Program-made: the position numbers and the translations under genes | The notes under the pieces: model-generated | Told to the model about the DNA's origin: nothing | Seen by the model: the letters and a program-made list of their open reading frames with translations, nothing else | The model's database searches: none | Shown here: positions 1 through 6,998 of the stretch, in pieces | Numbering within the stretch: the first letter of the stretch is position 1 | How the letters are laid out: the number at the start of each line of letters is the position of its first letter | Source of the DNA: Baffinella frigidus | Lineage: Eukaryota > Cryptophyceae > Cryptomonadales > Baffinellaceae | Direction of reading: 5' to 3' | Length of the DNA stretch: 14,169 bases | Assembly (NCBI GenBank): GCA_026770585.1 | Contig: MU647302.1 | Span: 95,744 to 109,912 of the forward strand

Positions 1-33
1 CTCTGAAGATAAACGGAGGTTTCCTCTCTCCAG

Positions 34-79
34 ATCGGGCGCGCGTCGCACACCGTCCTGGCGTTCCGGCTGACCACCC
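34..79 (+). pseudogene. exon X copy 1 (IMPACT-like), cut by foldback A
   Basis: A strong acceptor (pyrimidine tract then CTCTCTCCAG, ending at 33) is followed by ATC GGG CGC GCG TCG CAC, which reads IGRASHTVLAFRLTT. This is the same block as the intact exon at 524. Homology stops after ACCACCCC, exactly where element A begins, so the SDCDDD end and the donor are missing. The copy may be a dead duplicate. Confidence 0.7.
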
Positions 80-211
80 CGGGTAGTTAGGCCTACGGTA
101 TCGACTACGGTAGGCCGTAGGGGCCTAGGGGGGCTCCTACGAAAAAACCCACGGCCTACCGTAGGTAATACCGTAGGCCTAACTACCCCATTTTCAGTCT
201 GTTACCCTAGT
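80..211. mobile_element. foldback (MITE-like) element, family AB, copy A, left end truncated
   Basis: Perfect 21-bp arms at 81-101 and 168-188 (GGGTAGTTAGGCCTACGGTA plus one base). A second 14-bp inverted pair lies inside them (105-118 with 151-164). The right end, through CCCCATTTTCAG to CCCTAGT, matches full copies at 2348 and 13583. The first ~30 bases of the left end are missing. Non-autonomous: no coding capacity. Confidence 0.75.
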
Positions 212-229
212 AACGTTTCCATGAGGCAG

Positions 230-281
230 ATCGGGCGTGCGTCGCACAGCGTTCTGGCGTTCCGGCTGACGATCCCCTCCA
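230..281 (+). pseudogene. exon X copy 2 (IMPACT-like), truncated
   Basis: After GAGGCAG (acceptor ending at 229) the frame reads IGRASHSVLAFRLTIPS. It then diverges from the intact exon at about 281 and reaches a stop in CATGCATAA. The SDCDDD block is absent. It is the second of three tandem copies of the exon 5' half. Confidence 0.65.
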
Positions 282-460
282 TAAAGGGATGGATGCATGC
301 ATAATCGGAGGCCACACATTCATACATGGAGGGTACACATCCAGAAACGCAACCACACCAGCCAGTGGACTTGGGAGGAAATCTCGTCCAGAAATCCGGT
401 CGAAATGTCGGTTGAGAAGATGTCGTTGTGCTGTAGAGAGCAATTGTTTATTATTACCCC
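282..460. other. no gene seen; intron-like sequence
   Basis: Several short ORFs overlap here on both strands, but none has a recognisable motif or consistent coding character. It probably lies in the intron between exon X copies 2 and 3. Confidence 0.4.
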
Positions 461-520
461 GCAAACAAACGGACTGGCGGGCAAATAAATGGACTGGCGG
501 GCAAATAAACGGACTGGCGG
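461..520. repeat. 20-bp tandem repeat, three units, abutting an acceptor
   Basis: Units GCAAACAAACGGACTGGCGG, GCAAATAAATGGACTGGCGG and GCAAATAAACGGACTGGCGG lie head to tail with one or two differences. The last unit joins directly to the CAG acceptor of intact exon X at 524. Confidence 0.9.
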
Positions 521-523
521 CAG

Positions 524-3025
524 ATTGCGCGTGCGTCGCACAACATCCTGGCGTTCAGGCTGACAACCCCCTCCGGCAACCTCCTCTCAGACTGCGACGA
601 CGACGGTGCCCTCCCCTCCGAAATGGCATGGAAATGCCTCAACCTCCAATCTCGATTTGATCCACCTCGGAGATCGTGTGGCCAGTCTCAGTCTAGTCGG
701 GCTCACCAGTTTGCTTCCCCCGGGTTCTTCCCCGCTCTTAAGTTGACGGCTTTGTACGGCGGGCCCAGGATGTCAACTTGAGAATAGTCGGACAACCCGA
801 GTGAGGCACACCATCCTAGTCGTTGAGGGACTTTTCTCGAGTTGACATGCTGGGTGCGCGGTACAAATTCGTTAACTTTGGCGCGGGAACGAACCCGGTT
901 TTACCGAATTGGTGGGCCCAAATAGCCGGAGACAGAACCTCCTCACAACTGCGACTGCGACGGTGCCCTCTCCTATTGTATTTGTACCAGGGCCGTCAAC
1001 TTTTACCGATTCCGCAGCCAACGTGTGTGCATACCAGTCTACGGGAACCACACGGTGGGCTGCGCAGACCGGTCCATTTATTTTCGAGGTGCTACTTAAG
1101 AATCGCTCGGTACCAAGACGTTTTTTCAACCGACGTTTCAACCGGGGTTTTGGCCGAAATCTTCTTCGACTGTGTGGTGTGTAGAAAAGATGGTGGGTAA
1201 GATCCTGGCGGTGTAAACGCACCTTTGGCGCGTTTCCTGTCCATTTGAGAACATTTCCTCTGCGTGGTTTCTAGGCAGGGGAGAGCGCGGCGGGGGGGTG
1301 CTTGCTGCACCTCCTCAACATCGTCAGGCTTTTGTTGAACCAGCAAACTCTGAATACTCTCAGCCTCTCAGCAAGGGTGTCTCCTCAACCGTGAACCCTG
1401 AACGCGCATGTTCTATCCTGGGTGCAGGAGAGAGCGCGGCGGGGGGGGCGGTTGCTACCTCCTCAACATCGTAGTGTGTTCTCTGCGTTTTTCCTCTGAG
1501 AACATTTTCACCGCAGGGTTTCTCCGAGAAGTATTGTCGTAACCCCCTAAAACCATCGCGTTTTTTTTTATTTCTTTGAGAAGAAGGATCGCTGCAGGGG
1601 AGAGCGCGGCGGGGGGGCGGCTCCTGCCCCTCCTCAACATGGTGGTGTGTTCTCTGCGTTTTTCCAACTGTGAACCCTGGACGCGCGTGTTCTATCCTGG
1701 GTGTAGGGGAGAGCGCGGCGGGGGGGCGGCTCCTGCACCTGCTCAACATCGTGGGTGCCGCCAACGTCTGCGTTGTTGTGTCCAGGTACCGTTTTTGCGA
1801 AACCCGAAACCCTGAACCCCAAACCTTCCTCACCGTTGTCGATTATGACCCGCGCGCCACTTCTCGGACCACGCGGTGGGCTACGAGGGTTTCAGCTACG
1901 CTAGATTCAGCGGTAACGTGACCAAATTTTTATTGGAAATCCTTAAGTTAACTGCCCCCTGGGTAAGTTGACTTTCGCGGTGAGCTACGACGTCTCCAAG
2001 GTGCGGTGTAATCGTGGCGAGTCTTCAATTTGGGCCCTAGGGTCCTGCGAATCGGCCTATCGTCAGACTGGTCACCCGTCGTTGTCCGCGTGGTTGTGTC
2101 CAGGTACCGTTTGTGAAACTCTAAACCCTCCTCAACGTCGAACGTCAGCGTCGTTGTGTCCAGGTGCGGTGTTCAAGTGTTAAAATTAAATTGCACGTGC
2201 GAGAAAAATTAAATCACGTCTGTGTTAAAATTATATTACACACTCAAGTGGGGTAGGTAGGGTGTGTAGAGTTGGTAGGGTAGGGTTGGTATGTAGGGTA
2301 GGGCGAGAGAGCGCGGCGGGGGGGCGGCTGCTGCACCTGCTCAACATTCATAGGCTAACGGCCTGAAAATGGGGTAGTTAGGCATACGGCATTGCCTAGG
2401 ACCTCCTACCGTAGGCGGAGGGATCCTAGGACCAAAAAGTCTCGGCCTACGGTAGGAGGTCCTAGGCAATGCCGTAGGCCTAACTACCCCATTTTCAGGC
2501 CGTTACCCTATTAACATCGTGGTTTGTTTTCTGTTTTTCGACGTCTGTGTCGACGTGTCCAAGTGCTGTTCGGGTTCAGTGCTTAGGGTTCAGGTTTCGA
2601 GAATTCAATTCATGTACTCGCCCCCATCTACTCGAGGCTGCAAGCAGGACTATTTTTATTATAAAAATTGGTTCAGACGCGAGACGTTTGACATGAGAGA
2701 CGATTCTCGACAGGTGGTACGGGGGCATCCATCTGGGGCCCGACCGCTTCAAGCACATCAACTCGGTCGCTAAACCCTCAACCATAAACCCCGAAACTCT
2801 AAACCCGAGAGCCGAACCCCGAAACCCGAAACCCGAAACCCTACACCCTACACCCTAAATCCTAAAATCCACACCCTAAACTCAACACCCTAAACCCACA
2901 CCCACACTCACACCCCAAACCCCAAACCCCAAACCCGAACCCAGGTCGCGCGGCAGCTGCTGGCATCACAGGGGTATATCGGGGGCGAGGCGCCGGGCGG
3001 CGGGGGGAAGAAAAAGCCCCGGTAG
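524..3025 (+). CDS. IMPACT/YIH1-family (UPF0029) protein, C-terminal exons; 5' end outside window
   Basis: Family members bind GCN1 and restrain GCN2 kinase, so a role in cytosolic translational control is inferred. Model: join(524-605, 1707-1785, 2714-2765, 2945-3025), 294 nt, 97 codons plus TAG. Exon X encodes IARASHNILAFRL and ends SDCDDD. Exon Y encodes GESAAGGRLLHLLNIV then NVCVVVS. Exon W encodes RWYGGIHLGPDRFKHINS. Exon V encodes VARQLLASQGYIGG and ends in a Gly/Lys tail, GGGGKKKPR. The HN..AFR, DDDGE, RWYGG and GPDRFKHIN blocks are the family's conserved motifs in the right order, recognised from memory. Phases match at every junction: G|GG, AG|G and phase 0. Donors are GTGCCC, GTACCG and GTCGCT; acceptors are GTGTAG, CGACAG and CCCAG. 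The RWD domain usual in eukaryotic members would lie upstream of base 1. The two long introns hold extra exon copies, so which copies are used is uncertain. GTCGCT is a weak donor. Confidence 0.75.
606..936. other. intron-like region after exon X3, no gene seen
   Basis: It starts with the donor GTGCCC. A weak inverted pair, CTTAAGTTGAC near 737-748 and GTCAACTTGAG near 771-781, surrounds GTACGGCGGGCCC. Overlapping short ORFs have no recognisable content. Confidence 0.4.
937..962 (+). pseudogene. exon X copy 4, 3' end only, frameshifted
   Basis: AACCTCCTCACAACTGCGAC and the following GTGCCCTC donor align with the end of the intact exon (NLLSDCDDD then the same donor). One base is lost, which breaks the DDD run. 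No 5' half is present. Confidence 0.55.
1279..1325 (+). pseudogene. exon Y copy 1 (IMPACT-like)
   Basis: After TAGGCAG the frame reads G(E)SAAGGCLLHLLNIV, open and in phase with exon X (G|GG). It has Cys where the other copies have Arg. The VCVVVS block and donor do not follow. It could be a partial copy or an alternative exon without a usable 3' end. Confidence 0.6.
1428..1480 (+). pseudogene. exon Y copy 2, frameshifted
   Basis: GGGTGCAG then GAGAGAGCGCGGCG starts in phase. An eighth G in the G run and a two-base shortening before CCTCCTCAACATC break the frame. Upstream, GTGAACCCTGAACGCGCATG matches the sequence before exon Y copy 4, so the duplicated unit includes intron sequence. Confidence 0.65.
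1598..1650 (+). pseudogene. exon Y copy 3
   Basis: The acceptor CGCTGCAG is followed by an open, in-phase frame GESAAGGRLLPLLNMVV. His is Pro and Ile is Met relative to the intact copy. It continues into GTGTGTTCTCTGCG, with no VCVVVS end. GTGTGT could act as a donor. Confidence 0.6.
1786..2070. other. intron-like region after exon Y4
   Basis: It begins with donor GTACCG and a short degenerate telomere-like stretch, CCCGAAACCCTGAACCCCAAACC (1803-1825). A frame near 1846-1960 reads ARHFSDHAVGYEGFSYARF without a start or clear acceptor. I see no supportable gene. Confidence 0.35.
2078..2103 (+). pseudogene. 3' end of exon Y (VVVS block), copy 2
   Basis: GTTGTCCGCGTGGTTGTGTC then CAG|GTACCG reads VVRVVVS with the same phase-2 end and the same donor as exon Y4. 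The GESAAGG half is missing. Confidence 0.55.
2131..2163 (+). pseudogene. 3' end of exon Y (NVSVVVS block), copy 3
   Basis: CTCCTCAACGTCG is followed by AACGTCAGCGTCGTTGTGTC and CAG|GTGCGG. The second part reads NVSVVVS in the exon Y frame. The stretch between LLN and NVS is shortened out of frame, and the GE..AAGG half is absent. Confidence 0.5.
2176..2304. repeat. AT-rich direct repeat and degenerate GGTAGGG array
   Basis: GTTAAAATTAAATTGCAC (2179) and GTTAAAATTATATTACAC (2223) are related copies. From about 2254, GGTAGGTAGGGTGTGTAG..GGTAGGGTAGGG is a degenerate telomere-like run. It abuts exon Y copy 5 where an acceptor would be expected. Confidence 0.5.
2305..2568 (+). pseudogene. exon Y copy 5, split by foldback B
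   Basis: 2307-2347 reads ESAAGGRLLHLLN in frame. Element B then interrupts at AACAT. After 2513 the sequence resumes AACATCGTGG and later GACGTCTGTGTCGACGTGTCC, which reads DVCVDVS, then AAGTGCTG. No AG acceptor precedes GAG. Clearly a copy of exon Y broken by insertion. Confidence 0.7.
2348..2512. mobile_element. foldback (MITE-like) element, family AB, copy B, full length 165 bp
   Basis: The two 66-bp arms (2351-2416 and 2445-2510) pair almost perfectly, from TCATAGGCTAACGGCCTG to CAGGCCGTTACCCTATT. Flanks AACAT at 2343-2347 and 2513-2517 form a 5-bp target duplication, confirmed by the uninterrupted paralogous CTCAACATCGTGG in exon Y4. It encodes no protein. Length equals copy D (13583-13747). 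Confidence 0.9.
2766..2944 (+). other. intron of IMPACT-like gene filled with CCCTAAA-type repeats
   Basis: The 179-nt intron runs from GTCGCTAAACCC to AACCCAG. From 2769 to 2942 it is almost all degenerate CCCTAAA, CCCGAAA, CCCAAAC and CCCACAC units, C-rich on the sense strand. Removing it fuses HINS to VARQLLA in frame. GGTCGC occurs at both borders (2765-2770 and 2944-2949). Confidence 0.75.
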
Positions 3026-3041
3026 CATTCTCTATGGCGTG

Positions 3042-3047
3042 AATAAA
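3042..3047 (+). promoter_or_regulatory. AATAAA poly(A) signal of IMPACT-like gene
   Basis: AATAAA lies 17 nt after the TAG stop. It is conserved in the exon V copies downstream (3626), which supports this as the 3' end. Confidence 0.6.
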
Positions 3048-3104
3048 TCTTGACTCCCAAGTATGCACCCCACTTAATTTTGAGGGGGGGGGGGGCTTTT
3101 GAGG

Positions 3105-3170
3105 GGGGGAGAAGACGCCCCGATAGCCTTAATAAACCTTCACTCCTGGGTATGTGTACCAGTTACAAGA
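3105..3170 (+). pseudogene. degenerate copy of exon V tail and 3' UTR
   Basis: GGGGGGGAGAAGACGCCCCGATAGC..TTAATAAACCTTCACTCCTGGGTATGTG follows the order of the exon V end (G run, AAG.., CCCCGGTAG) and its 3' UTR (AATAAATCTTGACTCCCAAGTATGC). Only the tail is present. Confidence 0.55.
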
Positions 3171-3438
3171 CCCGATAGCACTGGCTGTCTTGAGGGGCCT
3201 ACAGTAACCTTATTTTCGAGTGACTGTTGTACAGTGCACTGCTAGCCAAAAGATGTTGTATTAGTCAACTTCGAAAAACTCTGGAGAGAGGTGTAGTAAA
3301 ATGGACGCCCCTGGGGCGTTTTGGATTCTAAAGTGGACAGTTTCAAGGCAGGTTCACTTGAGCAAAAATTCCTGGCTAGCAGTCCTGTAATGCCTAGCAT
3401 AAAAGGTGTGTCATTACCTGTGCTATTTCGAGTGTCCG

Positions 3439-3609
3439 CTGCTCGCGGTGCAGGGGTATCCCTTAAGTGGCGAGGGGGTCATATTCGACCCCCCGCTGGT
3501 CGTAGGCCCCTACGGATAGGCCTAGGTAGGACCGTAAGAGGTTACTCGCCACTTGAGGTATATCGGGGGCGAGGCGCCGGGAGGCGGGGGGAAGAAAAAA
3601 ACCCAATAG
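3439..3609 (+). pseudogene. exon V copy 2, interrupted by foldback F1
   Basis: LLAVQGY (3439-3458) and, after the insert, YIGGEAPGGGGKKKTQ with TAG at 3607. The frame would be intact without the element. The 3' UTR, including AATAAA at 3626-3631, is nearly identical to that of V1. The VARQ start and its acceptor are degenerate (CGAGTGTCCG). Confidence 0.75.
3459..3558. mobile_element. foldback element, family F, copy 1
   Basis: The arms TCCCTTAAGTGGCGAG (3459-3474) and CTCGCCACTTGAGG (3545-3558) are inverted, flanked by TA (3457 and 3559). Exon V1 shows the empty site GGGGTATATCGGG. The interior carries GGCCTAGGTAGGACCGTAAG, a variant of the core shared with other families. No coding capacity. 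Confidence 0.85.
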
Positions 3610-3759
3610 CATTCTCTATGGCGTCAATAAATCTCGACTCCCAAGTATGCACCCCACTTAATTTTTGAAACTAACTTGACTCCTAGGTACACGATGTTTT
3701 TTAAGTACAGAACCCTTGGCTCCTTGAGTTGGAAGAAGAAGATTGCTCGTGGCTAGCTG

Positions 3760-3883
3760 CCACGCCAGATTCTTGGAAGGGGTTGCCAAAAGTCAATTTC
3801 TCCTCAAGGCAGTGGTTTTCAAAAGTCAAAGAACCTTATCAGAAAGGTTTAAAAAATCAACACCCTCCTGCACTCTGGCGTGG
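3760..3883. repeat. family J element, copy 1
   Basis: Ends are CCACGCCAGATTC and CTCTGGCGTGG, inverted. The left 30 bases, CCACGCCAGATTCTTGGAAG then GGGTTGCCAAAAGTCAA, are nearly identical to copy 3 at 9970. Interior diverges. No clear target duplication seen. Confidence 0.6.
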
Positions 3884-4045
3884 TGAGTACTAGCGGGTTC
3901 CCTACCCGATTCAAAACAATCGGCACGGAGATGGATCCCCCAGTTCCACTAGGAACAAGCGGACTCTCGTTATCTCAAGATTGATTTCCCTGTATGCTAC
4001 CTGGCATAGAAAGTCTGGCATTACCTGCTATGCCAGGTCAACGGT

Positions 4046-4245
4046 GTGCCGAGGCAGCTGCGCGCGGCGCAGGGGTACAGGGGTACCTCGCTCATAAGAA
4101 AGCGCCACCCCCTAGGACCCTACAGTAGGCCTATGCCTAGGGGGGGCTGGTGGTCCTAGGGGGCAGGCGGTTTCTTATAAGCGAGGTATCCCTGTACATG
4201 TACGTGGGGGGGGGGGGGCGAGGTGGCGGGGGATGGGGGGAAGAC
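4046..4245 (+). pseudogene. exon V copy 3, interrupted by foldback E1
   Basis: GTG CCG AGG CAG CTG CGC GCG GCG CAG GGG reads VPRQLRAAQG, matching VARQLLASQG. Element E1 then interrupts at the same GGGGTA codon that F1 hit in copy 2. A degenerate G-rich tail, GCGAGGTGGCGGGGGATGGG then GGAAGAC, follows. CCAG at 4033-4036 may be its acceptor, giving 12 extra bases relative to V1. Confidence 0.6.
4078..4194. mobile_element. foldback element, family E, copy 1
   Basis: Ends are CAGGGGTACCTCGCTCATAA and its inverted partner (TTATAAGCGAGGTATCCCTG). Flanked by TA at 4076 and 4195. Interior: CCTAGGACCCTACAGTAGGC and GGTCCTAGG. Confidence 0.85.
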
Positions 4246-4387
4246 GATCAAATCGATCTTGGGTATTGTGTCATTTGACCCTCGTGGGAGACCGCTGAGT
4301 GTGTTCCGCTTGCCGCGCCATAAGTGGCCAGGGAGTAGCGTTAAGTGAATCACTCTCAGGGCAGAGAAGAAACAGGCTTGATAACTA

Positions 4388-4504
4388 CAGGGGTACCTCG
4401 CTCATAAGAAACCGCCCCCCCCCTAGGGCCACCATAGGCCCCTGGGCATAGCCCTACTGTAGGGTCCTAGGGGTGGGCGGTTTCTTATGAGCGAGGTACC
4501 CCTG
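4388..4504. mobile_element. foldback element, family E, copy 2
   Basis: Including the TA flanks, the arms 4386-4417 and 4475-4506 are a perfect 32-bp inverted repeat. The interior has the same CCTAGG/CCTACTGTAGG core, here in opposite order to copy 1. Probably the youngest copy in the window. Confidence 0.9.
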
Positions 4505-4659
4505 TAGGGCTGGGGCTGTCGATGGCGATAACCAAAGGCTTCACAGCACGCCAGGAGAGTCCACTCAAGTTCGCAGCCCAGTACATGTACTCACTTTGTA
4601 TTGAACACTCCAGCGCCCTGCTGGATTTGCAGCTGTTTCTATTCAGGAGGGGGGGCATA

Positions 4660-4771
4660 CAGGAGTACCTCGCTCATAACCGCCCCCCCCTAGGACCCTA
4701 CAGTAGGCCTATGCCTAGGGCCCTATGGTGGTCCTCCGGGGGGGCGGTTCCTTATGAGACAGGTACCCCTG
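4660..4771. mobile_element. foldback element, family E, copy 3
   Basis: Ends CAGGAGTACCTCGCTCATAA and CCTTATGAGACAGGTACCCC, with TA at 4658 and 4772. The left arm lacks the GAAA seen in other copies. Core CCTAGGACCCTACAGTAGGC is present. Confidence 0.85.
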
Positions 4772-4930
4772 TACCCCCACCGAGCCTGGCTGTTGGTCCT
4801 GGACGCATCAGTCGCAGACCTGACGGCTCCCGATTCGCAAGACGCGCCAGCGTCAACTGCGAGAATCCTGCTACTCTCGCCTGGATTGAACCCTCCCAAA
4901 TCGGGCCCACGTGCTTAATGACCCCGACCA

Positions 4931-6360
4931 TCACACGCGGTCCAGGATCATCCGCACCACTCCCACGTCAAGCTCGAGGACCCGCGACCCCGCCCCGAGC
5001 CGCGGGTGGTGCCCCATCGCAAACGCCTCTCCCCTGCGTGTCCCGCACCCGGTCGCGCCTGGTTTAGGGTTGAGGGTTGAGGGTTTAGGATTGAGGGCTT
5101 AGGGTTTGGGGGAAGGGGAAAGGGAAGGGGAGAAAACCCCCAAGCCACCGAAATGACAGTCTTTCCAACGCTGATCGACCTCACGAGCGCTCCGGTCGCC
5201 GAGTCCCACACCTTGCAGCTGGCATCGCGGTTGCCCGAGGCGAGCTTGCTCCCGTCAATGCTCCAGGAGGGAGGAGGAAGAGAATTCCCCTGGGGGTTCA
5301 GGTGCTCCCCCACGATCGTCGCCCGCAATGCTCCCGTCTCAACATCGACCAGGTGGATGTCACGTGCGCCGTAGCCATTGAACGTAGCGATCGTTCGGCC
5401 GTTCGGAGAAAACACCGCGAACCTGCACCCATTGAGGTTTCTGATTCTCTCGCCTTTCTCGACGTCCCACAGAGCAACCCCCCGGTCTCCGGCGCTTGCG
5501 AGCTGAGTGTTGTCGGTGGGGGAGAATTGCAGGAAGGTGAAATCGCCCAGGTTGTCCCCTTGCATCCGGGAGAGCAACGTCCATGTCGTAGTGTCCCATA
5601 AACAAATGGACCCTTCCCCGCCCCCGCTAGCCAGAAGCGCCCCATTCGCTGAGAAAGAAAGTGCCGGAAATTCTTCCGTAGTTTCCTGAACGAGGCGGTG
5701 TTCTGCCGTCCCTGTCTGAACTTTCCACACGATCACAGCGCCATCTCCGCCTCCGGTGGCGAGCCTTTGTCCGCACGGCGACATTGCCATCGATCCTATC
5801 CGGTGATCAGGGTGCGCTACTACGGGGCATCCTTCGTGCACCGATCGGCGACCCCTCTGACCCTTCTTGGGCACCGTGCAGATGCACGCTCCCGTTCCGT
5901 CGTGGCTGTCTCCCACCCTATGCAACGCCCCTGTCTCGCAGTCCCAGAGCTTCCAGTGCTCGTTGACATCGACCCCCACACTCACCACGAACCTGCCATT
6001 GTCTGGAGACATCGCAACGAATGGGATTGAATACTTCCCAGTGTAGGCCATAACTTCCCACTTCTTTTCCCCAGTCGCCTCATCCACCAGCATCACCCGC
6101 CCATCCTTAAGACCAAGAGCCAGCATCCTTCGCACCACACCAGCCTCGCAGCACAGGGCAGCGGGACGGCCGGGCCCACCTCTTTCGGTGGGCCTTACGG
6201 CTGAACGTGTCACTCGAAAAAAAAGAGTTTTTGTCGAGTTTGACCAGCTGGCCTTTTTTCTTTGTCTCATTTCTACAACCACACAATCCCTCTCATCTTT
6301 TGAAGTCTTTGGTGTCTGGCTGATCTCACCTCCCCCCCTCCCCCACACAACCCATCTCAC
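4931..6360 (-). CDS. WD40-repeat beta-propeller protein
   Basis: Preferred model: complement of 6360-5138 joined to 5033-4931, 441 codons plus stop. Start uncertain: first codon of the open frame is at 6360, with ATGs also at 6270 and 6126. WD repeats begin near residue 79. Blades are seen around residues 79-101 (VALG-type strand, GRVMLVDEATGE), 113-148 (HWKLWDCETGALHRV), 184-222 (LATGGGDGAVIVW), 228-266 (LASGGGEGSICLWD), 270-309 (LASAGDRGVALWD), 311-350 (IATFNGYGARDIHLVD) and 365-396 (LASGNRDASCKVWDSATGAL). Such propellers are protein-interaction scaffolds; the partner is unknown. The open frame continues through intron 5137-5034, which contains CCCTAAA-type repeats. Splicing to CGCAG at 5034 restores a plausible C-terminus, AFAMGHHPRLGAGSRVLELD and GVVRMILDRV. 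An alternative acceptor at 5059 (AACCAG) gives GRDRVRDTQ and ends at 4968. The region upstream of residue 60 looks non-coding. Confidence 0.85.
5034..5137 (-). other. intron of WD40 gene with telomere-like repeats
   Basis: On the minus strand the donor is GTTTTCTCC at 5137. The body is CCCCTTCCC followed by CCCTAAG, CCCTCAA, CCTAAA and CCCTAAA units (5115-5061). Possible acceptors are AACCAG at 5059 and CGCAG at 5034. Both are consistent in phase with an open continuation. Without splicing, the frame yields a low-complexity PNPKPSILNPQPSTLN tail. Confidence 0.65.
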
Positions 6361-6400
6361 CGTTTTGTTTTTTTTTCTTTCTTTTTCCCTCTGGCGTATC
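6310..6400. promoter_or_regulatory. pyrimidine-rich tract upstream of the WD40 gene
   Basis: CCTCCCCCCCTCCCCCACAC and TTTTGTTTTTTTTTCTTTC lie between the WD40 gene and the + strand ORF at 6417. A similar tract precedes the candidate first exon at 7576, so this may be a promoter-type element. Function is inferred from position only. Confidence 0.3.
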
Positions 6401-6416
6401 CGTGGCTGAAGCTCCT

Positions 6417-6647
6417 ATGCTCCAACCATGGGATGCCATGAGCCTCATAAAGGCTGACTTGTGGTTCGGTTTGTGGGCGAGCGCGGTCCTCTGGATCAAC
6501 TCAAACACCCCAAAAGAACCAACCCTTTATCCCCTCTTCACGAGCCTCTGCACTGGAGAGCTCAACGCGATCCGAAAGCAAAAATGCTTTCTCTGCAGAT
6601 CCTTTCTACGGAAGGGCGTGTCGTTGGCATATGTTGGGCGAAATTAA
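6417..6647 (+). CDS. doubtful small ORF, function unknown
   Basis: ATG at 6417 opens MLQPWDAMSLIKADLWFGLW and ends in YVGRN, TAA at 6645. It contains a short hydrophobic stretch and a CFLCRSF motif, but no family I recognise. An overlapping frame (to 6709) is also open and includes KPKGPKGP, so frame choice is uncertain. It follows a pyrimidine tract, and AATAAA occurs downstream at 6756. It may be an exon or non-coding. Confidence 0.2.
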   Translation: MLQPWDAMSLIKADLWFGLWASAVLWINSNTPKEPTLYPLFTSLCTGELNAIRKQKCFLCRSFLRKGVSLAYVGRN

Positions 6648-6755
6648 AACCTAAAGGACCTAAAGGACCGGTAGTGTGTGAAAGAACTCCAGATCCGTGT
6701 AGTACCTAAACCCCCGCAGGGGGTCTTAGAATGTGGGCATGCTGGTCTTGTAATC

Positions 6756-6761
6756 AATAAA
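6756..6761 (+). promoter_or_regulatory. possible poly(A) signal
   Basis: AATAAA in TAATCAATAAATTCTC, about 110 nt after the end of the doubtful ORF. It could equally be chance. Confidence 0.25.
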
Positions 6762-6876
6762 TTCTCTCTAGTTCAGCCTGAGGTAATTTTCTTATTGGAG
6801 GTACACTTTAAACTCCTTTCGCCTCTGGTGGTGATTTCGACGTCCGCGAGCCTCTATCAGGCACAAGCCCACTGTA

Positions 6877-6996
6877 CAGGGGTACCTCACTCATAAGAAA
6901 TCGACCCCCCCCTAGGACCCTACATTAGGCCTATGCCTGGGGCCCTACCGCGGTCCTAGGGGGGGGGGCAGTTTCTTGATGAGCGAGGAACTCCTG
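6877..6996. mobile_element. foldback element, family E, copy 4
   Basis: Left end CAGGGGTACCTCACTCATAA, right end TGATGAGCGAGGAACTCCTG, with TA at 6875 and 6997. Core CCTAGGACCCTACATTAGGC then GGTCCTAGG is present. Slightly degenerate arms suggest greater age than copy 2. Confidence 0.85.
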
Positions 6997-6998
6997 TA

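Larger units (their letters stand above)
1391..1785 (+). repeat. direct repeats of about 100-110 bp carrying exon Y and its upstream intron end
   Basis: The unit runs from GTGAACCCTG.ACGCGC, through TTCTATCCTGGGTG.AG, the GAGAGCGCGGCGGGGGGG run and CCTCCTCAACAT, to GTGTGTTCTCTGCGTTTTTCC. Parts occur at 1391-1495, 1598-1667 and 1670-1785. Exon Y copies 3 and 4 lie 109 bp apart. Confidence 0.75.

Noticed and set aside
461-520. CRISPR-like array
   Set aside because: Units are directly tandem without spacers and the setting is eukaryotic.
3321-3668. 115-codon + ORF over exon V copy 2
   Set aside because: It reads through foldback F1 in a frame different from the exon.
4388-4504. Rho-independent terminator or structured RNA
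   Set aside because: The hairpin has TA duplication and dispersed copies, so it is a mobile element.
4522-5067. 181-codon open frame on the + strand
   Set aside because: Antisense to the WD40 C-terminus and crosses foldback E3; composition is Pro/Arg rich with no motif.
5302-6030. Several + strand and alternative minus ORFs of 60-115 codons
   Set aside because: Shadow frames of the WD40 coding sequence.
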